Shown piece by piece: positions 1 through 9,274 of a stretch of 64,000 nt of DNA. This stretch comes from Marinicauda algicola (GTDB taxonomy: Bacteria > Pseudomonadota > Alphaproteobacteria > Caulobacterales > Maricaulaceae), in NCBI RefSeq assembly GCF_017161425.1, contig NZ_CP071057.1, forward strand, positions 1,799,501-1,863,500, read 5' to 3'. A model generated the notes under the pieces. The model was given only the letters and a program-made list of their open reading frames with translations. It was not told the DNA's origin and searched no databases. The stretch's first letter is position 1, and every line of letters starts with the position of its first letter. Position numbers and translations under genes: made by a program.

Positions 1-9
1 GGTCGCTGC

Positions 10-18
10 TTATCCACA
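10..18 (+). promoter_or_regulatory. Single DnaA box
   Basis: TTATCCACA is a perfect match to the DnaA-box consensus. I see no second full match nearby and no AT-rich unwinding region, so it is more likely an isolated regulatory or titration site than an origin. Confidence 0.35.
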
Positions 19-82
19 GGCTCGCGCCTAGGCTGTCGATGGCGATTGATGCCGGTGAACGTATTCATTATACGCGCCCCCC

Positions 83-511
83 ATGAAGCAGCCGACCTTC
101 CAGATCGCGACCGACGACTCCGGCCGGTACGTGTCCGTGCGGCTCCTCGGCACGCGCGACGAGGCGCGCCAGCGCGAGTTCGCGGCGAACTTTCTGGCCT
201 TCTACCCCGCCCAGCAGATCCGCTCGGTCCTGGTCGATCTCACCGGTGCGCGCTTTCCCGACCCGCTCTTTCCCTGCGTGGAACGCTTCTCGATGATCTC
301 GAACCTGGCGCCGCGAAGCCGGGTGGCGCTGCTGGCCGGGGACGTGCAGGCCCCCGCCGCCCTCCTGCTCGCCCAGACCCTGCGCGGGGGCTGCCACGAG
401 GTGCTGCTGACCACGCGGCGCGGCGAGGCGGAGCGCTTTCTCGCGCGCAAGGCCCAGCCGGTCACCTTCCGGCCCTGCACCCGGCAGCTGATGGCCGTCC
501 CGCGGCGCTAG
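83..511 (+). CDS. Small protein of unknown function (STAS-like size)
   Basis: This is a 142-residue soluble protein with no signal peptide or membrane segment. The pattern of short strands and helices (SVLVDLTGARF near residue 50, VALLAGDVQ near residue 83) resembles small STAS/SpoIIAA-like proteins, but no diagnostic motif is present and I do not recognise the family. A possible promoter (TTGATG at 46-51, 16-base spacer, TTATAC at 68-73) would start the transcript only about 3 bases before the ATG. It converges with the lipoprotein gene, overlapping its stop by 4 bases. Confidence 0.6.
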   Translation: MKQPTFQIATDDSGRYVSVRLLGTRDEARQREFAANFLAFYPAQQIRSVLVDLTGARFPDPLFPCVERFSMISNLAPRSRVALLAGDVQAPAALLLAQTLRGGCHEVLLTTRRGEAERFLARKAQPVTFRPCTRQLMAVPRR

Positions 512-1503
512 CCGTCGAGGCGGGCGCGCTCGCTCATCTGGATCAGCACCCGCTCGCGGGCGCGCTCGGCATCGCCGAAGCGCTCCGCCGACAGGGCGAT
601 GGCGCGCTCGTAATGGGCGAGCGCCGGCTCGAGCGTGCCGCGAAGCTCGGCGCAGAGCCCGAGATTGTAGAACAGTTCCGCGCTCTCCACGCCTTCGCGG
701 GCCAGCTCCGCGAAGGCCGTGCACGCCTCGCCCATCCGGTCGTGGCCGGTCAGCTCGTAGGCGGCGGAGAAGCGCGCCGCGTCGGCCTCGGAAAGCCCCT
801 CGGCCGCATGCGCGAAGGGGGCGTGCACGATCTCCTCGTGCGGCAGGAAGAGCCGGCGCACGGGACGGGCGGCATCGATCATCGCCTGGTCGACGAGCTG
901 GCTCGCGGTATAGGGCAGACGCTCGTCCTCGCAGTAATGCATGCTGCTCGAACCCGACAGGATGTCGTTGAACAGCACCGCCGCGCTCGCCGTTTCCACG
1001 AGCACGGCGCGGGCCTGGAAGCTGGCGCGCACGCTCCAGCACTCGATCACGACGAGCCGGTATTCCAGGCAGTCCCCGTCCCCGTCGCGTTCGATGCATC
1101 TCTCGCGTTCTCGCGTATAGGGGCTGTCGCTGACGCGCTCGTCGAGCACCGTGCCGGAGACGATGCCGTCCACGCCCAGCACCGCGCCCACTTCGGCGAG
1201 CCCCTCCGGCGAGCCGTGGCGGTCCCGGAAACGGCCGCGGGCAAAGCCAGGCCCTGCCAGCGAGGGATCGACCACCGTGATCGCCGGCGCGCCGCGGAAA
1301 TGGGCGGTGACGAGTTCGGATTCCACAGTATCGGCGAAGGCGACGCCGCCGCGGCCATCGAAGTCGAGCACGGCGATGGAGAAAAGACGTTCCGCGCCCG
1401 GCACGCGCGGCGCGTACTCGACGTTCAGCGCCGCGGTGTTGGCACAGCCGGCCGCCAGCAAACCGGCAAGGCCGGCGAAAAGACGTTGAACGCGCGAGAT
1501 CAT
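508..1503 (-). CDS. CsgG/TolB-N-like lipoprotein with C-terminal TPR
   Basis: The precursor begins with a signal peptide ending in the lipobox LLAAGC, so it should be a lipid-anchored envelope protein. The segment SIAVLDFDGRGG (about residues 40-52), followed by a beta/alpha region, is typical of the fold shared by CsgG, LpoB and TolB-N type lipoproteins. The last 80 or so residues (AELFYNLGLCAELRG and onward) read as TPR. The start could also be the ATG two codons upstream (1509), but a run of G lies directly against that codon and suits the start used here. It lies downstream of the P450 gene on the same strand. Function is unknown. Confidence 0.7.
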   Translation of the reverse strand: MISRVQRLFAGLAGLLAAGCANTAALNVEYAPRVPGAERLFSIAVLDFDGRGGVAFADTVESELVTAHFRGAPAITVVDPSLAGPGFARGRFRDRHGSPEGLAEVGAVLGVDGIVSGTVLDERVSDSPYTRERERCIERDGDGDCLEYRLVVIECWSVRASFQARAVLVETASAAVLFNDILSGSSSMHYCEDERLPYTASQLVDQAMIDAARPVRRLFLPHEEIVHAPFAHAAEGLSEADAARFSAAYELTGHDRMGEACTAFAELAREGVESAELFYNLGLCAELRGTLEPALAHYERAIALSAERFGDAERARERVLIQMSERARLDG

Positions 1504-1545
1504 GACCATCCCCCCGGCCGGACCGGGAGACAGGCTCGCATCGCG

Positions 1546-1575
1546 CGTGCCCGGGCGCAAGCACGCTCGGGCACG
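1546..1575 (-). other. Hairpin between P450 and lipoprotein genes
   Basis: CGTGCCCG (1546-1553) pairs with CGGGCACG (1568-1575) across a 14-base loop. No T-run follows on the minus strand, so it is not a standard terminator. It may be an intercistronic RNA structure. Confidence 0.25.
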
Positions 1576-1592
1576 GACGCGAGGGTGCCGGT

Positions 1593-2993
1593 CTAGCGCC
1601 GCGCGATCCGCAGCGGCATGCCCCCGCGCGGGCGCAGCGTGACCTGCATGACCGGATAGACATCCGCCTCCTCGACCGGCGTGAAGCTCAGGCGCGAGAC
1701 GAAGCGGGCCAGGAAGATCGCCGCCTCCATCATGGCGAAGCTCGCCCCGATGCAGGCCCGCGGCCCGCCGCCGAAGGCCATGAACTGATAGCGGTCCTGC
1801 GGCCGGCGATCGGGCCCGAACCGGTCCGGGTCGAAATGGTCGGGATGCTCCCACAGCGTGCGGTGACGGTGCAGTGCGTAGAAGGCGAGCAGGACGACAT
1901 CGCCCTTCTTCACCGGCCGGCCACAGATCTCGGTCGGCTCGACGGCGCGCCGGCCGAGAATGGGTGCGGGCGGATAGAGCCGCATCGCCTCCTCGATCAC
2001 CTGGCGGGTGAAGGAAAGGCGCGCCATCGCCTCCGGCGTGAGCGCGCCGTCGAGCACGCCATCGGCCTCCGCGCGCAGGCGCTCCTGTGTCTCGCCATCG
2101 TTGGCGACGAGGTAGAGCGTCCAGGTCAGCGCGATCGCCGTGGTCTCGTGGCCGGCGGCGATGAAGGTCATCACCGTGTCCCGGATGTCGGTGTCGGACA
2201 GCTTCTGTCCCGTCTTCTCGTCGCGCATCTTCAGGAGCAGGCCGAGCAGGTCGTCGCCCGGATCGCCCTGCGCGCGCCGGCGCCGGATCTGGGCGAGCGC
2301 CGCCTTGCGAAAGACATGGCGCGCGCGCAGGGCGCGCAGGCTCATGATGCGGGGCATCCATTCCGGCATCGGCACCAGGTCGCTCATGCGCATCGTGCCG
2401 GTCTCTTCCAGAATGACCTCGATGGCGGCGCGCACGCCGGCGCGGTCGAACTCGACGGCGTCGGAGAACAGCACCTGCTCGATCACGGAGAAGGTGGCGT
2501 CGTTGAGCACGGACTGCACCTCGACCGGCTGGGGCGCACGCGCGAGGCGCTCGACCGTGGCGGCGGCGACCTCGTCCATGATCGGGATGAAGCGCTCGAT
2601 TCGGCGGCGCAGGAAGGCCGGCTGCAGGCTCATGCGCTGGCGCCGCCAGCTCTCGCCGTGGGCGGTGAGGATGGCATCGCCGAGGATCGGCCTCAGCATG
2701 CGCAGGATCAGCGGCGACTTGCGCCAGGCGTGGAAATTCTCCTGCAGCACCGACCTCATCTCGGCCGGCCCGGAGATCTCGTGGACCGACTTGCCGATAT
2801 AGGGCCCGGTCAGGATGGTCTCGCGGAACAGTGCCTCCGGCAGGATCGACATCGGGTTCTCGCGCATGAGACGCCCCGTCTCGATCAGGCTCACCGGCCG
2901 GTCCAGCGGCACGCAGGCGACCGGCTCGAACAGCGCCGTGCGCCGCTCGGGGCGATCGCGGCCTGTCGCCTCGGCATGACGGATGTCGGCCAT
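1593..2993 (-). CDS. Cytochrome P450
   Basis: This is a 466-residue haem monooxygenase. The I-helix oxygen-binding motif AGHETT is near residue 280, the ExxR pair is in EEAMRLYPP, and the haem loop FGGGPRACIG carries the axial Cys near residue 412. There is no membrane anchor, so it is a soluble bacterial P450 that needs separate redox partners; no ferredoxin or reductase gene is adjacent. The start was chosen because AGGAGG lies 7 bases upstream; a longer in-frame extension lacks this. The fold and reaction class are secure, but the substrate cannot be read from sequence. Confidence 0.95.
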   Translation of the reverse strand: MADIRHAEATGRDRPERRTALFEPVACVPLDRPVSLIETGRLMRENPMSILPEALFRETILTGPYIGKSVHEISGPAEMRSVLQENFHAWRKSPLILRMLRPILGDAILTAHGESWRRQRMSLQPAFLRRRIERFIPIMDEVAAATVERLARAPQPVEVQSVLNDATFSVIEQVLFSDAVEFDRAGVRAAIEVILEETGTMRMSDLVPMPEWMPRIMSLRALRARHVFRKAALAQIRRRRAQGDPGDDLLGLLLKMRDEKTGQKLSDTDIRDTVMTFIAAGHETTAIALTWTLYLVANDGETQERLRAEADGVLDGALTPEAMARLSFTRQVIEEAMRLYPPAPILGRRAVEPTEICGRPVKKGDVVLLAFYALHRHRTLWEHPDHFDPDRFGPDRRPQDRYQFMAFGGGPRACIGASFAMMEAAIFLARFVSRLSFTPVEEADVYPVMQVTLRPRGGMPLRIARR

Positions 2994-3136
2994 GGCAGCC
3001 TCCTGACCCCTTGGTTGCATGCCTAGCTCACAATACTTAACCGATTGCGACCGCCGCGATGGCCCCGCTCTGCAGCGCACCGAATTGACGCGGGCTCTGC
3101 CATGGATACTCTCCTCCCCAGCTCTGGGAGGGACGC

Positions 3137-3595
3137 GTGGCCAAGGATCTGATGGGGTACGGCAAGCTGGCCCAGGAGGCGCTGCGCGGCGTCGTCCGGC
3201 AAGCCGTCGCGCGCGCGGCCGGCCCCCAGGGCCTGCCCGGCAGCCATCATTTCTACATCAGCTTCAAGACGACCGATCCCGGCTGCGACCTCGACGAGGC
3301 GCTGATCAAGTCCTATCCCGACGAGATGACGATCGTTCTGGAGCACCAGTTCTGGGATCTTGCAGCCGACGATGACGGGTTCGAGGTCACCCTGAAATTT
3401 GGCGGCGTCCCGAAATATCTCAAGGTCCCGTGGCGCGCGGTGACGCGCTTCCACGACCCGGCGGTCAATTTCCAGCTCTATTTCGAGTACGAGCCCCCGA
3501 GCGGGGACGACCTCGCGGCCCGGCCCGAGGCGCAGGCCCAGGCGCAGGGCGAGAACACCGTCGTCAGCCTCGACTCCTTCAGGAAGAAAGATTGA
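3137..3595 (+). CDS. sspB: SspB-family ClpXP adaptor (alpha type)
   Basis: A 152-residue protein of the alphaproteobacterial SspB family, which delivers ssrA-tagged peptides to the ClpXP protease. The core (DEMTIVLEHQFWDL, then FGGVPKYLKVPWRAVTRFHDP) matches the SspB fold. A variable acidic/Gln-rich linker follows, then the conserved tail VVSLDSFRKK, the position of the ClpX-binding peptide in the family. Translation begins at GTG with GGGAGGGA upstream. Its stop overlaps the TTG start proposed for the next gene, suggesting coupled expression. Confidence 0.9.
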   Translation: MAKDLMGYGKLAQEALRGVVRQAVARAAGPQGLPGSHHFYISFKTTDPGCDLDEALIKSYPDEMTIVLEHQFWDLAADDDGFEVTLKFGGVPKYLKVPWRAVTRFHDPAVNFQLYFEYEPPSGDDLAARPEAQAQAQGENTVVSLDSFRKKD

Positions 3596-4026
3596 AGGGC
3601 AGCGCCAAAGAGCGCCTGATGGCGCTGTTCTCCGACGCCGCGCACATTCCGCCGGCGAGCCGGCTGTTCGGCTTCGAGCTGCTCGACCTGGATCCCGAGC
3701 AGCGCTGGGTGGAGGCGAAGTTCACCGCCCGCGACGAATTCCTCAATCCCAACGGCTCGGTCCAGGGCGGGATCGTCACCGGCTTTCTCGACGAGGCGAT
3801 GTCGCTGGCTGCGTTCATCGCGAGCGACCTGACCGCCGCGGTGCCCACGCTGGAAATGAAGACGAGCTTCCTGCGCCCGCTGTTCAAGGGCGAGTGCCGC
3901 GCACGCGGCACGGTGCTGCGCCTGGGACGCTCGGTGGCCTTCACCGAGGGCCGGCTGTTCGACGCCGAGGGCGCACTCTGCGCGACGGCAAGCGCGACCT
4001 GCGCGATCCGCCCGCTGGAGCGGTGA
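3592..4026 (+). CDS. PaaI-family hotdog thioesterase
   Basis: A single hotdog domain of about 140 residues with the pattern LNPNGSVQGGIVTGFLDEAMSLAA, which corresponds to the HGG-type active-site helix of PaaI thioesterases, although the usual His-Gly-Gly is replaced here by Val-Gln-Gly-Gly. It probably hydrolyses acyl-CoA thioesters. The proposed TTG start overlaps the sspB stop (TTGA) with AGGAAG upstream; an ATG at 3619 is the alternative. The next gene starts one base after its stop, so sspB, this gene and the MFS gene form one unit. Confidence 0.8.
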   Translation: MKGSAKERLMALFSDAAHIPPASRLFGFELLDLDPEQRWVEAKFTARDEFLNPNGSVQGGIVTGFLDEAMSLAAFIASDLTAAVPTLEMKTSFLRPLFKGECRARGTVLRLGRSVAFTEGRLFDAEGALCATASATCAIRPLER

Positions 4027-4027
4027 G

Positions 4028-5224
4028 GTGAAGGCGAGGAGCCTCGCCCTCATCGCGCTCGCCCAGGTGCTCGCCCTCTCGGTGTGGTTCGCCGGCGCGG
4101 CCGCGCTTCCTGCCATCGCCCGCTCGGCCGATCTCTCCGCCTTCGCCACCGCCGCGCTGTCGAGCGGGGTGCAGCTCGGATTCGTCGCCGGCGCGCTGGC
4201 GAGCGCGGCGCTGGGTCTTGCCGACCGGCTCGAGGTGAGACACCTCTTCGCGTCGGGGGCGGCGGTCGCCGGGCTCGCGACCGGACTCGCCGCGCTGACT
4301 GAACCCGGCAGCGCGGCGATGATCGCCCTGCGCATCCTCACCGGCGCGGCGCTCGCACTCGTCTATCCGGTGGGCATGAAGATGGCGGCGAGCTGGGCGA
4401 AGGGCGATGCCGGCCTGCTGGTCGGCCTGCTCGTCGGCGCGCTCACCCTGGGATCGGCAGCGCCGCACCTCCTCCCCGTGCTGGGACCGGGGTTCGGCTG
4501 GCGCACGCCCTTCCTTGGATCGGCCCTGCTCTGCCTGGTCGCGGCGGGGACGATCCTCGCCGCGCAGGCCGGGCCGGCCTTCGCCCGCGCCGCGCGGTTC
4601 GATCCCTCTGCCATCCGGCTCGCGATCGCGCGCCCGGCCCTGCGGCTCGCCAATCTCGGCTATCTCGGCCACATGTGGGAACTCTATGCCTTCTGGGCCT
4701 GGCTCGGCGCGTTCCTCTACGCCTATGCGCTCCATCACGGGCTTCCCGCCGGCGCCTGGCCGGGCGTGCTGACCTTCGCGGTCGTGGCCTCCGGCGCGGC
4801 CGGCGCGCTCGGCGCAGGCTGGCTCGCCGACCGGGTCGGGCGCACGGTGGTGACCAGTGCCGCGATGGCGGTCAGCGGGGCCTGCGCGATCCTCACCGGG
4901 CTCGCGTGGGATGCGCCGCTGCTCGTCATGGCGATCCTGCTCGTCGTCTACGGCATCACGGTGATCGCCGATTCCGCGCAGTTCTCGGCCGCCATCGCCG
5001 AGCTGGCCCCGAGCGATCAGGCCGGATCGCTGCTGACGCTGCAGACCGCGGCGGGCTTTGCCCTCACCGTGCTGACCGTGCAGGCCCTGCCGCTTTGGGT
5101 GGAAGTCACCGGCTGGCGCTTCGCCTTCGCCCCGCTGGCCCTGGGGCCGGCGGTCGGCATCTGGGCGATGCTGCGGCTACGGGCGAGGCCGGAGGCGGGC
5201 CAGCTCGCCGGCGGGCGCGGCTAG
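4028..5224 (+). CDS. MFS transporter
   Basis: A 398-residue, strongly hydrophobic protein with roughly 12 predicted membrane spans, starting at GTG. The cytoplasmic loop GWLADRVGRTVV (about residues 262-273) is the second-half copy of the MFS motif A (G-x-L-a-D-r-x-G-r). It is a secondary inner-membrane carrier; substrate unknown. The start lies one base after the preceding thioesterase stop, implying translational coupling. Confidence 0.85.
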   Translation: MKARSLALIALAQVLALSVWFAGAAALPAIARSADLSAFATAALSSGVQLGFVAGALASAALGLADRLEVRHLFASGAAVAGLATGLAALTEPGSAAMIALRILTGAALALVYPVGMKMAASWAKGDAGLLVGLLVGALTLGSAAPHLLPVLGPGFGWRTPFLGSALLCLVAAGTILAAQAGPAFARAARFDPSAIRLAIARPALRLANLGYLGHMWELYAFWAWLGAFLYAYALHHGLPAGAWPGVLTFAVVASGAAGALGAGWLADRVGRTVVTSAAMAVSGACAILTGLAWDAPLLVMAILLVVYGITVIADSAQFSAAIAELAPSDQAGSLLTLQTAAGFALTVLTVQALPLWVEVTGWRFAFAPLALGPAVGIWAMLRLRARPEAGQLAGGRG

Positions 5225-5298
5225 AGCAGCTTCGGGCGCCTGAACAGCCAGAGCTCGAGACCGCCGATCACCGCGATGGGCGCCGGCGGATCGGCCAT
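5221..5298 (-). CDS. Possible 25-residue peptide downstream of the RusA gene
   Basis: An ATG 9 bases after the RusA stop opens a 25-codon frame (MADPPAPIAVIGG then LELWLFRRPKLL) that ends over the convergent MFS stop codon. The short hydrophobic middle and basic end look peptide-like. A frame this short can arise by chance in GC-rich DNA, so it is listed as tentative. Confidence 0.2.
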   Translation of the reverse strand: MADPPAPIAVIGGLELWLFRRPKLL

Positions 5299-5307
5299 GC
5301 CGCGCCG

Positions 5308-5697
5308 CTACTCTGCCGCCTCGGGCAGGATCGGGCGGGCACGCACCTTCACCCGCGCGCGCTCGCCCTCGATCTTCTCGACCAGGAGCTTCTCCACCTG
5401 GCTGTCGTCGTGGAAGACGACGCCGGTCAGCGCGTCGAGCACGGCCTTGGCGACATTGTCCACGTCGTGACGCGGCGATCCGGGCGTGTGCTCGATGATG
5501 ATGGTCACCTCGTAGGGACCCCATTTCGGACGCACGCGCTTGAACTCGGTGCGGAAGAAATCGCCGATCAGCGACTTGAAGCGGCGCGACTGCGTCGTCA
5601 CCGCATCGACCCTGAGATGCAGGGAATCCCTCGCATTCGCCGCCTGCACGCGCCCTCTCCCGACCCAATCCAGGGTCTTGTTCTCACCCTCGGTCAT
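5308..5697 (-). CDS. RusA-family Holliday-junction endonuclease
   Basis: A 129-residue protein with the RusA signature: HDVDNVAKAVLDAL (Asp78, Asp80, Asn81, Lys84, Asp88) followed by FHDDSQVEKLLVEK (Asp97, Asp98). In RusA these acidic residues and the lysine form the metal-dependent site that cuts Holliday junctions. RusA genes are usually carried by phage remnants, but no phage gene surrounds this one; it sits between the MFS and fumC genes. The in vivo role is inferred from the family only. Confidence 0.82.
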   Translation of the reverse strand: MTEGENKTLDWVGRGRVQAANARDSLHLRVDAVTTQSRRFKSLIGDFFRTEFKRVRPKWGPYEVTIIIEHTPGSPRHDVDNVAKAVLDALTGVVFHDDSQVEKLLVEKIEGERARVKVRARPILPEAAE

Positions 5698-5888
5698 GAC
5701 GCCATCCGTCTGCCCGACTCAAGAAGCCCATTGTCCGCCAGGGCGTTCCCCACGGCAAGGGCAGGGTTAAGCGCGGGTAAACAGACCGGTCGCGGCGTTT
5801 GCGGCGCGCAAGCCCCTTGCCCGGACCGCGGGCGAGAGGCCATACACGGCGCAAAATCTCACCTGTGCCTTTCGAAGAGGATCTCCCC

Positions 5889-7280
5889 ATGACCGAGATG
5901 CGCATCGAGTCCGACAGCTTCGGCGAACTCGAGGTTCCCGCCGACAAGCTCTGGGGCGCCCAGACGGCGCGCTCGCTGATGAATTTCAGGATCGGCGGCC
6001 AGACCATGCCGGTCCCGCTCGTCCATGCGCTCGGCGTGGTCAAGCATTGCGCGGCCAAGGCCAACATGGCGCTGGACAATCTCGATGCGAAGCTCGGCGA
6101 CGCCATCGCGCAGGCCGCAAAAGAGGTCGCCGACGGCAAGCTGGACGATCATTTCCCGCTGGTGGTCTGGCAGACCGGCTCGGGCACGCAGTCGAACATG
6201 AACGCCAACGAGGTGATCGCCAACCGCGCCATCCAGATCCTCGGCGGCAAGGTCGGGAGCAAGGACCCGGTCCACCCGAACGACCACGTCAACCGCTCGC
6301 AATCGTCCAACGACACCTTCCCCACCGCGATGCACATCGCCGCGGCGCGCCAGATCGCCGACCGCCTCGTGCCGGCGCTCAAGGGCCTGCGCGACGCGCT
6401 GAAGGAGAAGCAGGACGCGTTCAAGGACATCATCAAGATCGGGCGCACCCATCTGATGGACGCGACCCCGCTCACGCTCGGCCAGGAGTTCTCCGGCTAT
6501 GTGGCGATGGTCGACAACTCGATCCGCCGCGTGGAAGGCACGCTGCCCGCACTCTACGAGCTCGCCCAGGGCGGTACGGCCGTGGGTACCGGCCTCAACG
6601 CCAAGCCCGGCTTTGCCGAAAAGTTCGCCGAGGAGGTCGCCGACCTCACCGGCCTTCCCTTCGTGACCGCGCCCAACAAGTTCGAGGCGCTCGCCACCAA
6701 GGACGCGCTCGTGGAAGCCCACGGGGCGCTCAACTCCGTCGCGGTCTCGCTGTTCAAGATCGCCAACGATGTCCGCCTCCTGGGCTCCGGCCCGCGCTGC
6801 GGCATCGGGGAGATCGCCCTGCCGGCGAACGAGCCGGGCAGCTCCATCATGCCGGGCAAGGTCAATCCGACCCAGAACGAGGCAATGACCATGGTCTGCA
6901 CCCAGGTCATGGGCAACAACGCCGCGGTGAGCTTCGCCGGCAGCCAGGGCCAGTTCGAGCTGAACGTCTTCAAGCCGGTAATAATCTATAACGTGCTGAC
7001 CTCGATCCGCCTGCTGGCCGATGCGTCCGAGAGCTTCACCGAGAACTGCGTGAAGGGCATCGAGGCGAACGAGGCGCGCATCGCCGACCTGATGGAAAAA
7101 TCCCTCATGCTGGTCACCGCGCTCGCCCCGAAGATCGGCTACGACAACGCGACCGAGGTCGCAAAGACCGCCCACAAGAACGGCACCACCCTGCGCGAGG
7201 AAGCCATCCGGCTCGGCTTCGTGACCGAGGAGGAGTTCGACCGGATCGTGCGGCCGGAGAAGATGATCGGGCCGAAATAG
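5889..7280 (+). CDS. fumC: Class II fumarate hydratase
   Basis: A 463-residue enzyme that interconverts fumarate and malate in the TCA cycle. The class II fumarase/aspartase signature [11 protein letters not shown] is at about residues 316-326, and [10 protein letters not shown] near residue 97 is the substrate-binding region of FumC. The iron-sulfur cysteines of class I are absent. The chosen ATG has AAGAGGA upstream. The 191-base gap before it, shared with the divergent RusA gene, should hold its promoter. Confidence 0.97.
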   Translation: MTEMRIESDSFGELEVPADKLWGAQTARSLMNFRIGGQTMPVPLVHALGVVKHCAAKANMALDNLDAKLGDAIAQAAKEVADGKLDDHFPLVVWQTGSGTQSNMNANEVIANRAIQILGGKVGSKDPVHPNDHVNRSQSSNDTFPTAMHIAAARQIADRLVPALKGLRDALKEKQDAFKDIIKIGRTHLMDATPLTLGQEFSGYVAMVDNSIRRVEGTLPALYELAQGGTAVGTGLNAKPGFAEKFAEEVADLTGLPFVTAPNKFEALATKDALVEAHGALNSVAVSLFKIANDVRLLGSGPRCGIGEIALPANEPGSSIMPGKVNPTQNEAMTMVCTQVMGNNAAVSFAGSQGQFELNVFKPVIIYNVLTSIRLLADASESFTENCVKGIEANEARIADLMEKSLMLVTALAPKIGYDNATEVAKTAHKNGTTLREEAIRLGFVTEEEFDRIVRPEKMIGPK

Positions 7281-7304
7281 GCTGCTGAATCGATGCGGCA
7301 AAGG

Positions 7305-7333
7305 AAAACCCCGGCGCAGGGTCTGCGCCGGGG
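7305..7333 (-). terminator. Rho-independent terminator of the chemoreceptor gene
   Basis: An 11-base-pair stem (CCCCGGCGCAG at 7309-7319 with CTGCGCCGGGG at 7323-7333) is followed on the minus strand by four T residues. It lies just past the stop of the minus-strand chemoreceptor gene and faces the end of fumC. The same stem is repeated at 9219-9242. Confidence 0.85.
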
Positions 7334-7357
7334 CTCGATGCTGCGATGGCGCGGCGC

Positions 7358-9052
7358 TCAGGCCGTGCGGATCTGCCCGAGGAACCGGCCGATTTCGTTC
7401 TTGAGCGTCTGCGCTTGGCCGGACAGAAGTTGCGCCGCATCGCTCAGCTCGGCCGATGTCGATTGCGAGCGGCCCGAGAATTCCCGGAAGCCATGGGCGC
7501 CTGCGGACACTTCCGAGGTCCCATTCGCCGCCTCGGCTACGTTGCGACTGATATCGTCGATCGTGGCCTGCTGCTCCTCGGTCGCTGCCGAGATGGATTC
7601 CGAGTTCAGCTGAATCTGCTCGATGAAGCGAGCGATCGCCGCGACGCTCTGCGACGTCCGGCTCGATGTCGTCTTGATCTCCTCGATCCGGCCGGAAATC
7701 TCGCTGGTGGCGCGCGCCGTCTGCGCGGCGAGCTGCTTGACCTCGCTCGCCACGACGGCGAAGCCCTTCCCGGCCTCGCCCGCTCGGGCCGACTCGATCG
7801 TCGCGTTGAGCGCCAGCAGGTTCGTCTTCTCCGCGATCTCGGCAATCAGCGAGGTCACGCCCGCCACGTTCTCGATCGCCGAGGACAGGCTCTCCATCGA
7901 CAGCTTGCTGCTGTGAGACAGGGTCAGCGCCTCGCGGGTCTGGTCGGCCGAAGCGCGGATTTGCTTGACCACCTCGCGCAGGGTTGCCGAAAACTCCTCG
8001 GCCGCACCCGCGACCGACTGGACATTTGTGCTCGCCTGCTCGGCGGCGGCGGATACGCTCATTGCCTGCTCGTTGCCCTCCCGCGCCATCTTCGACATCT
8101 GCCCGGCGAAGGTGGTAAGCTGCTCCGCCGCGGCGGCGACCTGCGTTACGACGCCGCCCACGGCCTCCTCGAACCGGTCCGCGAGTAGCTTCAGCGCCTT
8201 CTGCTTCTCCGCCTCGGCGCGCGCCCCGGCTTCGGCGGCTTCGGCCTCGAGGCGCTCGGCCTCCATGCCGGTGCGGCGGAATTCTTCCGCGGCATCCGCG
8301 ATTCGGCCGATCTCGTCGGCACGGCCGGCACCGGGAATCTCGACCTTCCAGTCCTTCTCGGCGAGGCGCTTCAGCCCGGCAGCAATGCGGGTGAGCGGGC
8401 GCGAGACGTTCTGCTGGAGGAACCAGACGGCGGAAATCCCGATCAGGGCCGCCACGACGATGAGGGCGGTGATGAGGAAACCGGCGCGGGCCTGGTCGGT
8501 CTCGGCGTTACTCATTCGTCGCGCGGCGCGCTCCACCGAGTAGTCCATGAACGCGTTGGCCGCATCGCGTGCCGCCCTGAAGATCTCGGCCGCCTCGTTG
8601 CGGGCGAGGTCCTCCGCATAGGCCCGGTCGCCGCGCTCGATCGCGGCGAACAGGCGCGTCTCCAACATCGTCACATACTGGTCGGCCTGCGCTTCGATAT
8701 CGGAGACGAAGGCCTGCTCGCTCTCGTCGAGGTCGGCGCTGCGGAGCTGATCGAGGCGCTCGCGCACACGGATATTCTGATTGTCGATCTCTTCGCGGAA
8801 TCGCATGCGCGTCTCGTCGCGATCAGCGAGCACGTATTCCAGGGAGTCCGACCGGATGCGATAGAGCGCGGCCTTGATATCGTCCGCGGTTTCGAGTCCG
8901 ACGACTTCCTGCTGGTACATGTCGCCCAGGCGGCGATTGCTTTCGCCGAGCAGCAGAAATGCGGTCACCCCCATGGAGAGCGCGCAGATCACGAGAACGG
9001 CCGCCGCGGAAGCGACCTTGGCAGATATGCTACGCCGGACAATCGACAACAT
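7358..9052 (-). CDS. Methyl-accepting chemotaxis protein
   Basis: A 564-residue transmembrane chemoreceptor. A first membrane helix (about residues 10-35) leads to a helical periplasmic sensor of about 150 residues (four-helix-bundle type). A second helix (about 190-212), a HAMP domain and a long signalling coil follow. The universal hairpin tip [18 protein letters not shown], with [15 protein letters not shown], lies at about residues 400-436 and binds CheA/CheW. There is no C-terminal NWETF-type pentapeptide. AGGAG precedes the ATG. No che genes are nearby, so it is an orphan receptor feeding a cluster elsewhere; the ligand is unknown. Confidence 0.95.
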   Translation of the reverse strand: MLSIVRRSISAKVASAAAVLVICALSMGVTAFLLLGESNRRLGDMYQQEVVGLETADDIKAALYRIRSDSLEYVLADRDETRMRFREEIDNQNIRVRERLDQLRSADLDESEQAFVSDIEAQADQYVTMLETRLFAAIERGDRAYAEDLARNEAAEIFRAARDAANAFMDYSVERAARRMSNAETDQARAGFLITALIVVAALIGISAVWFLQQNVSRPLTRIAAGLKRLAEKDWKVEIPGAGRADEIGRIADAAEEFRRTGMEAERLEAEAAEAGARAEAEKQKALKLLADRFEEAVGGVVTQVAAAAEQLTTFAGQMSKMAREGNEQAMSVSAAAEQASTNVQSVAGAAEEFSATLREVVKQIRASADQTREALTLSHSSKLSMESLSSAIENVAGVTSLIAEIAEKTNLLALNATIESARAGEAGKGFAVVASEVKQLAAQTARATSEISGRIEEIKTTSSRTSQSVAAIARFIEQIQLNSESISAATEEQQATIDDISRNVAEAANGTSEVSAGAHGFREFSGRSQSTSAELSDAAQLLSGQAQTLKNEIGRFLGQIRTA

Positions 9053-9213
9053 GGACAGCTCCTAAAGGTCAACCAGCTGCGACGATCACTCAGACCGTCC
9101 GGTTAACGGTCGGTTTATTGCCAAGAAAAAGGAAAAACAGATCAATCCCTACACCGGAGACTCAACCATATCGCACATGTTTTTCATTTAAACCGGGTTG
9201 GCATCGGCAAGAG

Positions 9214-9242
9214 AAAAACCCCGGCGCAGGTCTGCGCCGGGG
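9214..9242 (-). terminator. Rho-independent terminator of the secreted-protein gene
   Basis: CCCCGGCGCA (9219-9228) pairs with TGCGCCGGGG (9233-9242) around a GGTC loop, followed on the minus strand by five T residues. The stem is the same as in the terminator at 7305-7333. Confidence 0.85.
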
Positions 9243-9274
9243 TCAGGCCGTGGGTGTGCGGTGAAGTCGAAGGC

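Noticed and set aside
10-18. DnaA box as a replication origin
   Set aside because: It is a single site with no cluster, no AT-rich unwinding region and no origin-flanking genes such as dnaA, hemE or parAB.
508-1503. CsgG-like lipoprotein as the curli secretion channel for the 29.8 kb curlin
   Set aside because: It has only a partial CsgG-type N-terminal pattern plus TPR, is 28 kb away and lacks the clear CsgG pore region, so a link is not supported.
46-1596. A 516-codon plus-strand frame across the lipoprotein gene
   Set aside because: It runs opposite a well-formed lipoprotein gene with a signal and lipobox, and its Arg/Ala/Gly-rich product has no domain. It is a GC-driven shadow.
5308-5697. 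RusA gene as part of a prophage
   Set aside because: No integrase, capsid, portal or lysis genes, attachment repeats or composition change around it.
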